Shown: positions 10,501 to 20,146 of the stretch, one piece after another
Layout of the letters: each line of letters begins with the position of its first letter
Numbering within the stretch: the stretch's first letter is position 1
The notes under the pieces: generated by a model
The model's database searches: none
Seen by the model: the letters and a program-made list of their open reading frames with translations, nothing else
What the model was told of the DNA's origin: nothing
Origin: Flavobacterium gelatinilyticum
GTDB lineage: Bacteria > Bacteroidota > Bacteroidia > Flavobacteriales > Flavobacteriaceae
Direction of reading: 5' to 3'
DNA: 64,000 nucleotides
Assembly (NCBI RefSeq): GCF_027111295.1
Contig: NZ_CP114287.1
Location: 5,146,001-5,210,000 of the forward strand
Program-made: the position numbers and the translations under genes

Positions 10501-12048
10501 AAGTTTCTGTTTAGAAATAATCAGCTTACAGATACAAAATACGGTACGAAAGGACTGCTGAACGGAACTATTGAGCATCATAATTTTGGCGATTGGAAAT
10601 TGGATTTAAATATTACTTCTAAACGACTCGTGGCGCTTGATACAAAAGACAGCGAAGATGCGGCTTATTTTGGTACGGCATTTATAAACGGATCGGCAAG
10701 TATCAAAGGGCCGACAGAAAGTTTATTTATTAAGGTAGACGCAAAATCTGAAAAAGGAACCGAGGTTAAGATACCTATTAATAATGTACAGAGTGTTGGA
10801 GAAAGCAGCTGGATTCATTTTGTAACACCAAAAGAAAAATACAACCTTGCAAATGGTATTGTAGAAAGAAACAGAAACTATAACGGACTGGAGCTGGAAT
10901 TTGATTTTGATATTACACCAGATGCCGAAGTAGAAGTAATTCTGGACCGAAATTCCGGTCACGGTATGAAAGGAAGAGGATACGGATCGTTATTGTTTAA
11001 AATTAATACATTGGGTAAATTTAATATGTGGGGAGATTTCCAGGCATACGAAGGAACTTATAATTTTAAATATGGCGGTTTAATCGATAAAAAGTTTGCC
11101 GTTAGAAAAGGAGGATCTATTATCTGGGAAGGAAACCCGATGCGTGCCCAGCTGAACCTGGAAGCCGTATACAAAACAACTGCAAACCCGGCTGTATTAT
11201 TGGATAATACGTCTTCGTTTAATAAAAAAGTACCGGTAGAGGTGGTAATTGGATTAAGAGGAGATTTGGCAAGTCCGGAACCTAATTTTGATATTCAGTT
11301 TCCATCTGTAAGTAATGTTTTAAAATCTGAGATTCAGTACAAACTCGATGATAAAGATATTCGTCAGACTCAGGCCCTGTATTTATTGTCTACGGGATCG
11401 TTTATGAGTACCGACGGATTTAGTCAGGGTGATTTTTCAGGAACACTTTCTGAAACCGCATCGAGTTTATTGGGTGGTATTATAAAATCTGACAGTGATA
11501 AAGTAAATATTGACTTAAATTATATTGCTGCCGACAGGAGAATGGGGCAGGAAGTAGACGGTCAGTTTGTGGCTAATATTTCTTCGCAGGTTAATGAACG
11601 AATTACGATTAACGGAAAACTGGGGGTTCCGGTAGGAGGTGTTAACGAATCGGCAATTGTGGGCGATATCGAAATCATGTACCGTGTAAACGAAGACGGC
11701 TCAATGAATCTTCGCTTGTTTAATAAAGAAAATGATATTAATTACGTAGGTCAGGGAATTGGGTATACGCAGGGAGTCGGTATTTCATACGAAGTCGATT
11801 TTGATACCTTCAGCGAACTGGTAAATAAATTATTTAAAAACCATAAACTCGAAAGAGCGATAAAAAACTCAGACGATTTTCAGGATTCTAATTTAAATCC
11901 GGATTACATCAATTTCAATAGAAGAAAAGAAGATCAAAAGGATAAAGACAAAGAAAAGGATAAAAAGAAGTCTGATAAAAAAGAAGAAGAAAAGAAACCC
12001 CGGCCGGAAAATAATAACGAAGGGGTAATTCCGGACAACGATTTTTAG
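7510..12048 (+). CDS. tamB: TamB/DUF490-type translocation and assembly module protein
   Basis: A 1512-residue AsmA/TamB-like protein. It has one N-terminal membrane segment (RFLIGLILLLLVLAITLSLP) that anchors it in the inner membrane. Over 1000 residues of short beta-strand repeats follow, forming the periplasm-spanning groove of this family, and a C-terminal DUF490 domain lies at about 1000-1440. Family members help insert outer-membrane proteins and move phospholipids to the outer membrane. The last 60 residues are an unusual charged tail rich in Lys, Asp and Glu. The start is GTG, chosen because the membrane segment begins right after it and no ATG lies upstream in frame. The gene stands alone between a promoter and a strong terminator. 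Confidence 0.88.
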   Translation: MSRFLIGLILLLLVLAITLSLPVVQTKIANYITTTLNTDFKTDITIERTAINIFGGVKLKKVLIRDHHKKTLIYSEIINTDILSIKRLLDGDLIFGDIRLTGLIFNLKTYKNEDENNINKFIALFETDKNAPKSKRKFLLTAKNAYISNGNFSVVDENKRTPQFLDFKKLNAYISDFKIYGPDVNTMIHRFSFLDHRGLYVSNFAGKFSYTKKQIKVENLAIKTKRSWIYGKAILNYKVEDFLDFTDKVQFDVALDSSSIASNDIRYFYDGLGKNQHFKVKTKLKGPLNNLNLNHLRLTDTNGSKIFGTINFRNLLGTKEQKFSMDGKFDKLISSYDNLVVLLPGILGKSLPKELKKVGKFNIIGKAKVSTTDLETNFKMATDLGNGKVELHMNNMDFIDKASYSGNIVLENFNIGAVLDRKDVGKTTLNIDVDGVGFTKKYLNTIVKGDISKLDYNKYTYSNIVVNGNFKLPYYKGKLSVNDPNLNLNFDGLVDLSRRENQYDFHINVENSDLRKLKFISDSISHFKGDIVVQVTGNSIENLQGNIYLNDVEYQNPKETYIFDSVTVSSNFDEDKLRTITVNSSDIVEGKIVGKFQFAQLDKLVMNSVGSLYTNYKPYKVKKGQFLRFNFHVYNKVVEMLYPEMKIDSSTVVRGKIDSDLQEFKFGFRSKQITADKNIFDNIRISIDNKNPLYNAFIELDSIKTPYYKIRDFNLINVTSKDTLFVRSEFKGGDKGQDYFNLDLFHTIDKNKNNIVGIKKSEMKFKDYLWYLNENSEKDNQIIIDQYFKNFNIDNIVLSHENQKIDLNGTIKGKDYKDIVLNFEDVDINKITPFNSKFVFNGNLNGNVNFKQNKNVYQPTATIKIDHLNLNKVELGTLNFDISGDETFKKFTVNSSIVNGFAESFRANGTFAVENKETFLDVNLKLEGFNLATFGTIGGDVLSNIRGSVSGNAAVVGNLNKPEINGRLYVEKAGMTIPYLNTDYELSNRTVIDLTDEKFLFRNNQLTDTKYGTKGLLNGTIEHHNFGDWKLDLNITSKRLVALDTKDSEDAAYFGTAFINGSASIKGPTESLFIKVDAKSEKGTEVKIPINNVQSVGESSWIHFVTPKEKYNLANGIVERNRNYNGLELEFDFDITPDAEVEVILDRNSGHGMKGRGYGSLLFKINTLGKFNMWGDFQAYEGTYNFKYGGLIDKKFAVRKGGSIIWEGNPMRAQLNLEAVYKTTANPAVLLDNTSSFNKKVPVEVVIGLRGDLASPEPNFDIQFPSVSNVLKSEIQYKLDDKDIRQTQALYLLSTGSFMSTDGFSQGDFSGTLSETASSLLGGIIKSDSDKVNIDLNYIAADRRMGQEVDGQFVANISSQVNERITINGKLGVPVGGVNESAIVGDIEIMYRVNEDGSMNLRLFNKENDINYVGQGIGYTQGVGISYEVDFDTFSELVNKLFKNHKLERAIKNSDDFQDSNLNPDYINFNRRKEDQKDKDKEKDKKKSDKKEEEKKPRPENNNEGVIPDNDF

Positions 12049-12074
12049 CCGACTGTTAAAACAAACTTATATCT

Positions 12075-12104
12075 AACCCCATTATTTTTATAATGGGGTT
12101 TTTT
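12075..12104 (+). terminator. rho-independent terminator of tamB
   Basis: An 11-bp stem (AACCCCATTAT, 12075-12085; ATAATGGGGTT, 12090-12100) with a TTTT loop is followed by a T-run. It lies 27 bases after the tamB stop. Confidence 0.9.
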
Positions 12105-12359
12105 GTATTACTTTTAGAGATTAGGTAAGTTTTTGGTTCACAGAATCATAATTACTAATTTTGTAACACTTCATCAGGGTATTGTTAATTTTAAACATTT
12201 AATCAAAAAAAGAGGCTTTTATTATTTTAAATGAAATTTTTGCTACTAAAAAAACTTATTAACGAAAACGTTTGAATTTAACATTTTTTATTAATTTATG
12301 ATAATTGCAACCTGAAAAGTGACGGATGTTTGCTAAATTTACACTTTAATACTTAAATA
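12105..12359 (+). promoter_or_regulatory. pfkA upstream region
   Basis: About 255 AT-rich bases with no open frame. TAAATTTA at 12334-12341 is one base off TAnnTTTG and lies 19 bases before the pfkA ATG, but the nearest TTG (12305-12307) is 26 bases upstream, so the promoter call is tentative. Confidence 0.3.
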
Positions 12360-13346
12360 ATGTCAAAAACAATAAAAAAAGTAGGTGTTCTAACCTCAGG
12401 AGGAGACTCACCTGGAATGAATGCAGCAATACGATCAGTTGTTCGAACATGTGCTTATCATAATATAGAATGCATAGGGATTTATAGAGGGTATCAGGGA
12501 ATGATCGAAGGAGACTTTAAAGAAATGGGACCTCGTAGTGTTAACAACATTGTAAACAAAGGAGGAACGATCTTAAAATCGGCTCGATCTGTTGATTTTA
12601 GAACTCCGGAAGGAAGAAAAAAAGCACACGAGAATCTTTTGAAAGCAGGAGTAGATGCTCTTGTTGTAATTGGAGGTGACGGAAGTTTTACCGGAGGTCT
12701 GGTTTTTAACTCTGAATATGGTTTTCCTGTAATGGGAATCCCGGGAACAATTGATAACGATATTTACGGTACAAGTTTCACGTTAGGTTACGACACTGCT
12801 TTGAATACTGTTGTTGATTGTATTGACAAAATCAGAGATACGGCAAGTTCACATAACCGTTTGTTCTTTGTAGAGGTTATGGGTAGAGATGCTGGACATA
12901 TCGCGCTTAATGCCGGTATTGGAGCAGGAGCCGAAGAAATCCTTATTCCTGAAGAAGATTTAGGATTAGACAGATTATTGGATTCTCTTCAAAAAAGTAA
13001 AGCTTCTGGTAAATCATCAAGTATAGTGGTAATTGCCGAAGGAGATAAAATTGGTAAAAACGTATTTGAATTAAAAGATTACGTTGAAGCTAATTTGCCT
13101 GAGTACGATGTAAGAGTTTCTGTTTTAGGGCACATGCAGCGAGGTGGTTCTCCATCATGTTTTGACCGCGTTTTAGCGAGCCGTCTGGGTGTTAAGGCTG
13201 TTGAGTCTTTACTGGAAGGAAAATCAAACTATATGGTAGGTGTTAAAGAAGATAAAGTAATCTTAACTCCATTAGAGCAGGCTATTAAAGGTAAATCTGA
13301 AATCGACAGAGAATTATTGAGAGTGTCAGACATTATGTCTACATAA
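12360..13346 (+). CDS. pfkA: ATP-type 6-phosphofructokinase
   Basis: A 328-residue group A phosphofructokinase that makes fructose 1,6-bisphosphate from fructose 6-phosphate. Diagnostic motifs are GGDSPGMNAAIR near residue 14, GGDGSFTGG (about 104-112), the catalytic loop PGTIDNDIYGT (about 125-135), MGRDAGHIAL and GHMQRGG. The Gly in GGDG favours ATP rather than pyrophosphate as the donor. It lies 95 bases upstream of gapA in the same direction, so two steps of glycolysis are clustered here. No truncation is seen. Confidence 0.96.
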   Translation: MSKTIKKVGVLTSGGDSPGMNAAIRSVVRTCAYHNIECIGIYRGYQGMIEGDFKEMGPRSVNNIVNKGGTILKSARSVDFRTPEGRKKAHENLLKAGVDALVVIGGDGSFTGGLVFNSEYGFPVMGIPGTIDNDIYGTSFTLGYDTALNTVVDCIDKIRDTASSHNRLFFVEVMGRDAGHIALNAGIGAGAEEILIPEEDLGLDRLLDSLQKSKASGKSSSIVVIAEGDKIGKNVFELKDYVEANLPEYDVRVSVLGHMQRGGSPSCFDRVLASRLGVKAVESLLEGKSNYMVGVKEDKVILTPLEQAIKGKSEIDRELLRVSDIMST

Positions 13347-13408
13347 TATTAATATAAAAGTTTAAAAAGAGAAGAAGTTTATTGTGAGGAAATTAGACTT
13401 TGAATTAG

Positions 13409-14446
<1,038 letters not shown>

Positions 14447-14462
14447 TATTATATAATTTTGC

Positions 14463-14494
14463 AAAATCCCGTTCGACGCGTCGAACGGGATTTT
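14463..14494 (+). terminator. palindromic terminator after gapA
   Basis: A perfect 32-base palindrome: AAAATCCCGTTCGA, centre CGCG, then the exact reverse complement. It folds into a 14-bp stem with a CGCG tetraloop and ends in TTTT. Being self-complementary it would act in both directions. Confidence 0.85.
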
Positions 14495-14571
14495 CTTATT
14501 TTGTTACGTCTTTAATTAATGTAAAAAATACACTTATTGAGGAAAAACTAAACCACAAAACAAAAAATAAA

Positions 14572-15423
14572 ATGAAATTAATAGTTGACAGTGGATCTAC
14601 CAAAGCCGATTGGATTGCAATTGATGATAATGGGAAGGTATTGTTCACAACACAAACACTGGGATTAAATCCTGAAATTCTTGACGGACCTGAAATTATA
14701 GATAGATTAAACGATCGTTTTGATATTTTACAAAATAAAAAAAATGCCACTCACTTATTCTTCTACGGCGCAGGATGCGGTACAGACAGAATGAAAAAAT
14801 GGTTAAAACAGATCTTTCAGGAGTATTTTACTAACGCTATTGTAGACGTTCAGGAAGATACTTATGCAGCTGTTTATGCTACTACTCCAAAAGGAGAAGA
14901 GGCAATTGTATCGATCTTGGGAACAGGTTCTAACTGTAGTTATTTTGATGGAAAAGTACTTCATCAAAAAGTTCAGTCATTAGGATATATCGTAATGGAT
15001 GACTGCAGCGGAAATGTTTTCGGAAAAGAATTAATCAGAAAATATTATTTTAATAAAATGCCTAAAGAATTGGCTTCTGAACTTGAAAAAGAGTATGATG
15101 TTGATCCTGATTTTATTAAAAACAAATTATACAAAGAGCCAAACCCTAATGCTTATTTAGCTACTTTCGCTAAGTTTTTGATCAAGCATAAAGACACGGA
15201 TTTCTGCAGAAAAATCATTTTTAAAGGAATGAAATCTTTCGTTAAAAATTATATCAAACAATTTGATAACTGTAAAGAAGTTCCTGTGCATTTTGTTGGT
15301 TCTATTGCTTTTTACTTAAAAGACGAATTACAGGAAACTTTTGATAAATACGAATTGAAACTTGGAAATGTTTTAAGAAGACCTATCGATGGTTTAATTG
15401 CATACCATGTTGCTAATCAATAG
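14572..15423 (+). CDS. BadF/BcrA-family ATPase, likely N-acetylglucosamine-type sugar kinase
   Basis: A 283-residue ASKHA-fold protein. The phosphate-1 motif is VDSGSTKADW at residues 5-14, and the second phosphate loop is SILGTGSNCSYFDG near 119-132, the pattern of the BadF/BadG/BcrA/BcrD family that includes eukaryotic N-acetylglucosamine kinase. In Bacteroidota such proteins are usually annotated as GlcNAc kinase-like; the substrate is inferred, not shown. It lies just after gapA and before mgsA, which fits sugar phosphorylation, and the chitin locus 27 kb away lacks an obvious GlcNAc kinase. Confidence 0.75.
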   Translation: MKLIVDSGSTKADWIAIDDNGKVLFTTQTLGLNPEILDGPEIIDRLNDRFDILQNKKNATHLFFYGAGCGTDRMKKWLKQIFQEYFTNAIVDVQEDTYAAVYATTPKGEEAIVSILGTGSNCSYFDGKVLHQKVQSLGYIVMDDCSGNVFGKELIRKYYFNKMPKELASELEKEYDVDPDFIKNKLYKEPNPNAYLATFAKFLIKHKDTDFCRKIIFKGMKSFVKNYIKQFDNCKEVPVHFVGSIAFYLKDELQETFDKYELKLGNVLRRPIDGLIAYHVANQ

Positions 15424-15433
15424 TTCTGGATTT

Positions 15434-15808
15434 ATGGAAATTGCGATCATTGCACACGACGGTAAAAAAGCAGATTTAATCGAGTTTTTGATTAAAAACG
15501 CTGCTGTACTGCATAATGAAAAAATCAGGCTTATCGGTACCGGAACAACCGGAGGTAAAGCAGAAGCTGCAGGATTTAAAACACAGCGAATGCTTTCAGG
15601 ACCACTGGGTGGTGATGCTCAGATCGCGGGAAGAGTTGCTGAGGGAATAACGAATATGGTTTTCTTTTTTAAAGATCCCTTATCAAGTCATCCGCATGAA
15701 GCAGATATTAATATGTTAATTCGTGTATGCGATGTGCATAATGTGCCGCTGGCAACAAATGAAGCAACGGCACAATTATTATTAGATGCTATTGCACAGC
15801 AATTATAG
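15434..15808 (+). CDS. mgsA: methylglyoxal synthase
   Basis: A 124-residue enzyme that converts dihydroxyacetone phosphate to methylglyoxal and phosphate, a bypass used when sugar phosphates accumulate. It begins MEIAIIAHDGKK, and the phosphate-binding and catalytic region SGPLGGDAQIAGRVAEG is present, followed by FFKDPLSSHPHEADINMLIR. I start it at 15434 instead of an in-frame codon at 15398, because the earlier start would overlap the kinase gene and add a non-family extension. Its 3' end overlaps the convergent ridA by 20 bases. Confidence 0.93.
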   Translation: MEIAIIAHDGKKADLIEFLIKNAAVLHNEKIRLIGTGTTGGKAEAAGFKTQRMLSGPLGGDAQIAGRVAEGITNMVFFFKDPLSSHPHEADINMLIRVCDVHNVPLATNEATAQLLLDAIAQQL

Positions 15809-16169
15809 AAATCTCAACATTAACATTTTTAGGCAGACATGCCACCTGAACCGTTTCACGTGCTGGAGCGGTTTTTTCGTTAAAATACGAACCGTAAACC
15901 GTGTTAATAGCGCCAAAATTATTCATGTCCATAATAAAGATAGTAGCTTTTACCACATTTTCAAAAGTCATATTGGCAGCTTCCAGAATTGCAGCAATGT
16001 TTTCCATTACCTGTGTAGTTTCATTATTGATCGTGTCTGTAACAAGTTCTCCGGAAACCGGATTAATGGCAATTTGCCCTGAAGCATAAAGTGTATTTCC
16101 TGATAAAACAGCCTGATTGTACGGCCCGATTGGAGCCGGAGCTTTTTCTGTAAAGATTATTTTTTTCAT
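15789..16169 (-). CDS. ridA: RidA family reactive-intermediate deaminase
   Basis: A 126-residue YjgF/RidA protein. By family it hydrolyses reactive enamine and imine intermediates made by PLP enzymes, and acts as a trimer in the cytoplasm. It shows GPYNQAVLSGNTLYASGQIA near the N-terminus and the conserved Arg-containing ARETVQVACLPKNVNVEI near the C-terminus. It lies 25 bases after lptD in the same direction and its stop codon lies inside the end of mgsA. Confidence 0.93.
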   Translation of the reverse strand: MKKIIFTEKAPAPIGPYNQAVLSGNTLYASGQIAINPVSGELVTDTINNETTQVMENIAAILEAANMTFENVVKATIFIMDMNNFGAINTVYGSYFNEKTAPARETVQVACLPKNVNVEISIIAVQ

Positions 16170-16194
16170 ACTATTAAGGTTTTAAGTCGATAAA

Positions 16195-18846
16195 TTATCG
16201 ATTTGAAGTGCTTCGTTTGTTCCATTTGATGTCACTCAGCATTCCGGATTTAATTCCAATGAAAAAGTTCCAGTTAGAGTTTGTTCCAAGCGGTGTCCAG
16301 TTAAATGCCATTCGCCAGCTTAATAAATCTCTTTCAAAACGGAATTGTGTAAAAGTAACCCCTTTTTGAACAAAATCATATCCTGTAGAAACCCCGCCTT
16401 TCCATTTTGGCGTAATGTCCATATTGGCAGAAATCATGATAGAGTTTCCTGATATTTTATTTTCTCTTGCCGCGTTTGAATAGGTTAGAGAGTAGGCCAT
16501 AGTCATATCCCACGGTAATTTTGAACTGAAGAATTCAGTAATGACATCCTTTTCGTCGTCTCTGTCATTGGCAAACTGACTGTTACGGCTGTCATTCAAA
16601 TCTGTATTTGTACCAAACAAATCATCGTTTCGACCACCATTCCGCTGACTCTGTGTGTTTTTTTCCTTTCCGGACCCTTTATTGGTAAAGGAATAATTCA
16701 TTGTAATATTCGCACTCGTCATTCTGAATAAACTTCCTCCGTTTTCAATGTTATACATATTCATAACATTTCCGGCATTATCAATCGCATAAGGGTTTAA
16801 AACAGCCCCGAAATTGACATTCATTTTGTTCTCAAAAAGCTGTGTTCCACCACTCACCACGATAGGCTGGAAAGCTAAAGTTTCTTTTCCGTTAGCATTA
16901 AAATTATAACTCGTGCTGAAATTTAAGTTGTTTAACAGCATGATCTTTTTAGGTTCTGTTTTTGTGCTGTCTCTGTCTCTTACTTTGGCTTCAAATGTGT
17001 TGCTTAATGAGAAACCAACAATATTTGAATTGTCTTTACCAGGCGCGCCGTATATACCATTTGCGAATCGGGAATACTGATCTGTAGAGATTCTTCCTGC
17101 AGCATCTACAGTATAATAATCGTAATATCTTTCGAAACTTGGTGTGTATGAATATGTAATACTTGGTCTCATGACGTGACGGATAGACTGGATTTTTTTG
17201 TCATCGCCAAAATTAAAAGTACCATAAATTGTAGTTCCTAAGTTGGTGCTGAAATTGTACGTTCTAAATGCGTCAAAACCATTTACTGTTTTATCGGCTA
17301 CCTTGCCCTGTGCAGGATCATAATCACGGTCAATTGTCTTGGTAACCCAGGTTTCCTGGTAGTTGGTAGAGGCACCGGCACTAAAGTATTTAAAAATTTT
17401 AAAATTGGTGCTTATAGGAATAGAGTGCTGCATTCCTATCTGGGCATCTCTAAACATCTGCGGTTTAAAGAACAGTGAATCAGTAGTTTTGAAGCTGTTC
17501 TTACCTGTTACGTTGTATTGTAAGTTGATGTTTTTAATAAACCCTTTTTTGACACCGCTTTTGCCCACAAAAGGATAAATACGGTCAATACTACCCTGAA
17601 AGTTCGGTAAGGTCATGTTGATTTCTTCTGTCTGCGTATTTTGCTGATGCGTGGCAGATAGCGAAATACGTGATCCCGGAATAGTGTTAAAGGTTCTGTT
17701 ATAAGAAATCGAAGAACTTAAAGTATTGTTCAGGTTCGAACCAATATTGGCCTGGTTAATCGAACGCTTAAAATACTTACTGGAACCCATGTTTACAGAA
17801 GCACTAAAAGTAGAATTTGGGTTTGATTTGGTGTCTTTTGAGTGCGACCACTGAATGTTATAAATATTTTGTTTCGAATAATCCGGATAACCTCTTTCAC
17901 TGCTTATAAGGTTTTCAAAACGAATGTTCACGTTACCTCTGTATTTATACCGCTGTGCATACGAAGATTCAAAACGCATCGCGTAACTTCCGTTTGTATA
18001 ATAATCTCCTAAAACCGTTAAATCATAATTATCAGCGAGTGCAAAATAATACCCTCCATTCTGTAAAGAGAAACCTCTTGTGTTAGAGTCATTGTAACTT
18101 GGTATAATAATACCGGATACACTTTTTTCCTGACTCATTGGAAAATAGGCAAAAGGCAGTGCTAATGGTGTTGGCACATCGGCAATTACCATATTGGTTA
18201 AACCTGTAATTACTTTTTTACCGGGTATAAATTTTACTTTATTAGTCTGAAAATAGTATTCGGGATTGTCGATATCCTGAGCAGTGGTAAAACGGGCACC
18301 TTTTAAGAAATAAACCGAGTCATTCTCTTTTTTGGTAACAGCTGCTTTAATTTTAAACTCACCTTGTTCTGTTCTCGAATTGAAAATTAAGGCTTTTTTA
18401 GTTTTGAAGTTAAAACGAATCGAATCCGGCTGCACCTCGCTCGCGCCTTGTTTAAAGTTTGGATATTGTGTGAGCACTCCCGAAGAATCTTTTATCCTTC
18501 CGGCATAGACTTCATCATTTTGGTAATCCAAAACAATGATACCGGATTTCAGCTCAACATCTTTATAATATAATTCACCTTCATTATATAAGGTAATTAG
18601 TTTTTTCTTCTGATCGATTTTTGCATAATCTTTGGCTTTATACTTTACCTTTCCGTCCAAAAAAGTCTTGGTTGGTCTTACTGTATCAAGCTTGATAGTG
18701 TCGTTTGGAATTATCTCAGGTTTATCTGTTTGTTTTCCAGCAGGTAAAGGTTTTTTTGTAGATTTTATCTCTTGCGAATATAAATTACCACATCCTATTG
18801 TTAGGAAAAATGATATTAAAACGATATTAAATAAGTTTGTATGCAA
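16195..18846 (-). CDS. lptD: LptD-like outer-membrane LPS assembly protein
   Basis: A protein of about 883 residues: signal peptide, an OstA/LptA-like beta-jellyroll domain in the first 250 residues, then a large C-terminal beta-barrel. This is the organisation of Bacteroidota LptD, which places lipopolysaccharide in the outer leaflet with LptE. I prefer the TTG at 18846 as the start: it gives a clean signal peptide (NLFNIVLISFFLTIGCGNLYSQ). The in-frame ATG at 18930 would add 28 charged residues before it and run into the control region of the divergent amidase gene. The start choice is inference. It appears to be co-transcribed with ridA. Confidence 0.85.
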   Translation of the reverse strand: MHTNLFNIVLISFFLTIGCGNLYSQEIKSTKKPLPAGKQTDKPEIIPNDTIKLDTVRPTKTFLDGKVKYKAKDYAKIDQKKKLITLYNEGELYYKDVELKSGIIVLDYQNDEVYAGRIKDSSGVLTQYPNFKQGASEVQPDSIRFNFKTKKALIFNSRTEQGEFKIKAAVTKKENDSVYFLKGARFTTAQDIDNPEYYFQTNKVKFIPGKKVITGLTNMVIADVPTPLALPFAYFPMSQEKSVSGIIIPSYNDSNTRGFSLQNGGYYFALADNYDLTVLGDYYTNGSYAMRFESSYAQRYKYRGNVNIRFENLISSERGYPDYSKQNIYNIQWSHSKDTKSNPNSTFSASVNMGSSKYFKRSINQANIGSNLNNTLSSSISYNRTFNTIPGSRISLSATHQQNTQTEEINMTLPNFQGSIDRIYPFVGKSGVKKGFIKNINLQYNVTGKNSFKTTDSLFFKPQMFRDAQIGMQHSIPISTNFKIFKYFSAGASTNYQETWVTKTIDRDYDPAQGKVADKTVNGFDAFRTYNFSTNLGTTIYGTFNFGDDKKIQSIRHVMRPSITYSYTPSFERYYDYYTVDAAGRISTDQYSRFANGIYGAPGKDNSNIVGFSLSNTFEAKVRDRDSTKTEPKKIMLLNNLNFSTSYNFNANGKETLAFQPIVVSGGTQLFENKMNVNFGAVLNPYAIDNAGNVMNMYNIENGGSLFRMTSANITMNYSFTNKGSGKEKNTQSQRNGGRNDDLFGTNTDLNDSRNSQFANDRDDEKDVITEFFSSKLPWDMTMAYSLTYSNAARENKISGNSIMISANMDITPKWKGGVSTGYDFVQKGVTFTQFRFERDLLSWRMAFNWTPLGTNSNWNFFIGIKSGMLSDIKWNKRSTSNR

Positions 18847-18866
18847 AGGTTTAAATACTATTTTTG
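18837..18866 (+). promoter_or_regulatory. candidate promoter for the amidase gene
   Basis: TTG at 18837-18839 and TATTTTTG at 18859-18866 are 19 bases apart, an exact match to the Bacteroidota TTG-N19-TAnnTTTG pattern. The leader to the ATG at 18980 would be about 105 bases. The site overlaps the start of the divergent lptD. Confidence 0.5.
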
Positions 18867-18979
18867 TAAAATTATGGCTTGTTTTTTGACATGTCAAACT
18901 TACATATAATTTTTTGGCAAAAATAATCAATTGTAAAAATTATAACAGCTGCGTTTTATTAAAATTAACTTTTACATTT

Positions 18980-20095
18980 ATGAATAAATTAAACAAAATT
19001 AAGGTAATCTTTACTTTTTTTCTAACTATATCCTCTCTTTTTGCTTACAGTCAGTCAAATGTTTTTAAAGTGACACTTGATGCCGGACACGGAGATCATG
19101 ACTTTGGAGCAGTTTACAGCGGACGGATTGAAAAAAATATTGCTTTAGCTATTGTTTTAAAAGTTGGGAAAATTTTAGAGCTTAATCCTAATGTTAATGT
19201 AATATATACCCGAAAAACGGATGTTTTTATTGATTTGGTCGAAAGAGCGAATATTGCGAACAGAGCCAATTCAAATATTTTTGTTTCTATACACTGTAAT
19301 GCCAATAAAAATACGGCTGCAGATGGAACCGAAACATACGTAATGGGTTTGAGTAAAGTGGCATCAAATCTTGAAGCGGCGAAAAAAGAGAACTCGGTAA
19401 TTACATTAGAAAAGGATTATAAACGTAAATACGAAGGTTTTGATCCAAACTCACCAGAATCTATGATTGGTATGACCCTGATGCAGGAAGAATATCTGGA
19501 TAATAGTATTTCACTGGCAAGTAAAATCGAAGATAATTTTGAAAGACTTGGAAAAAAACTAAGACAAGGCGGTGTAAAACAGGCACCTTTTATGGTTTTG
19601 CATAAAGCCTATATGCCTAGGGTTTTAGTAGAAACCGGTTTTATCTCGAACCCGACAGAAGGAAATATTCTTAATTCTGAAGAGGGGCAGGACGATATTG
19701 CAAAAGCCATTGCAGAAGCAATCTTAAGCTACAAAAGAGAGTATTTTGGTTCAGGAATTCCGGAAGTAATGGAAGCCAAACCGGTAAAAGATACATCGAC
19801 ACCAAAAAAAGTTACACCAGCTCCGGCAAAAAATACTCCAAAAGGAACCTTCTTTAAAGTACAGCTTATTGCCAGTATAAAAAATACACCATTAGAACCT
19901 AAAAACTTTAAAGGACTGAAAAATGTAACAATGGTTTTTGAAAACAATATGTATAAATATTTCTATCAGGAAACTCCGAATTACGAAACTGCTAAAAAGT
20001 ATTTGGAAGAAGCTAAGGATAAGGGATATGGTGCTGCTTTTTTGGTAGCAACCAAAGATGGAGAAAAAATTAGTATTCAGGACGCGATTAAATAA
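18980..20095 (+). CDS. N-acetylmuramoyl-L-alanine amidase with C-terminal SPOR-like domain
   Basis: A 371-residue secreted zinc amidase that cuts the bond between MurNAc and the peptide stem in peptidoglycan. Signal peptide is MNKLNKIKVIFTFFLTISSL. The Amidase_3 domain includes TLDAGHGDHDFGAV (zinc His), NSNIFVSIHCNA (second His) and RVLVETGFISNP (catalytic Glu). A basic, Pro- and Lys-rich linker leads to a SPOR-like domain of about 80 residues that would bind denuded glycan at the septum. The start at 18980 is chosen over the upstream in-frame ATG at 18914 because it begins at the signal peptide. It may lead a rightward operon with the MCE gene. Confidence 0.92.
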   Translation: MNKLNKIKVIFTFFLTISSLFAYSQSNVFKVTLDAGHGDHDFGAVYSGRIEKNIALAIVLKVGKILELNPNVNVIYTRKTDVFIDLVERANIANRANSNIFVSIHCNANKNTAADGTETYVMGLSKVASNLEAAKKENSVITLEKDYKRKYEGFDPNSPESMIGMTLMQEEYLDNSISLASKIEDNFERLGKKLRQGGVKQAPFMVLHKAYMPRVLVETGFISNPTEGNILNSEEGQDDIAKAIAEAILSYKREYFGSGIPEVMEAKPVKDTSTPKKVTPAPAKNTPKGTFFKVQLIASIKNTPLEPKNFKGLKNVTMVFENNMYKYFYQETPNYETAKKYLEEAKDKGYGAAFLVATKDGEKISIQDAIK

Positions 20096-20121
20096 TTAAG
20101 CACAAGTTCGAATATTTATAT

Positions 20122-20129
20122 TAATTTTG
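20122..20129 (+). promoter_or_regulatory. -7 box upstream of the MCE gene
   Basis: TAATTTTG matches TAnnTTTG and lies 17 bases before the TTG start of the MCE gene, but there is no good TTG at the -33 position. Confidence 0.35.
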
Positions 20130-20146
20130 TACAAACACTTAGAATT

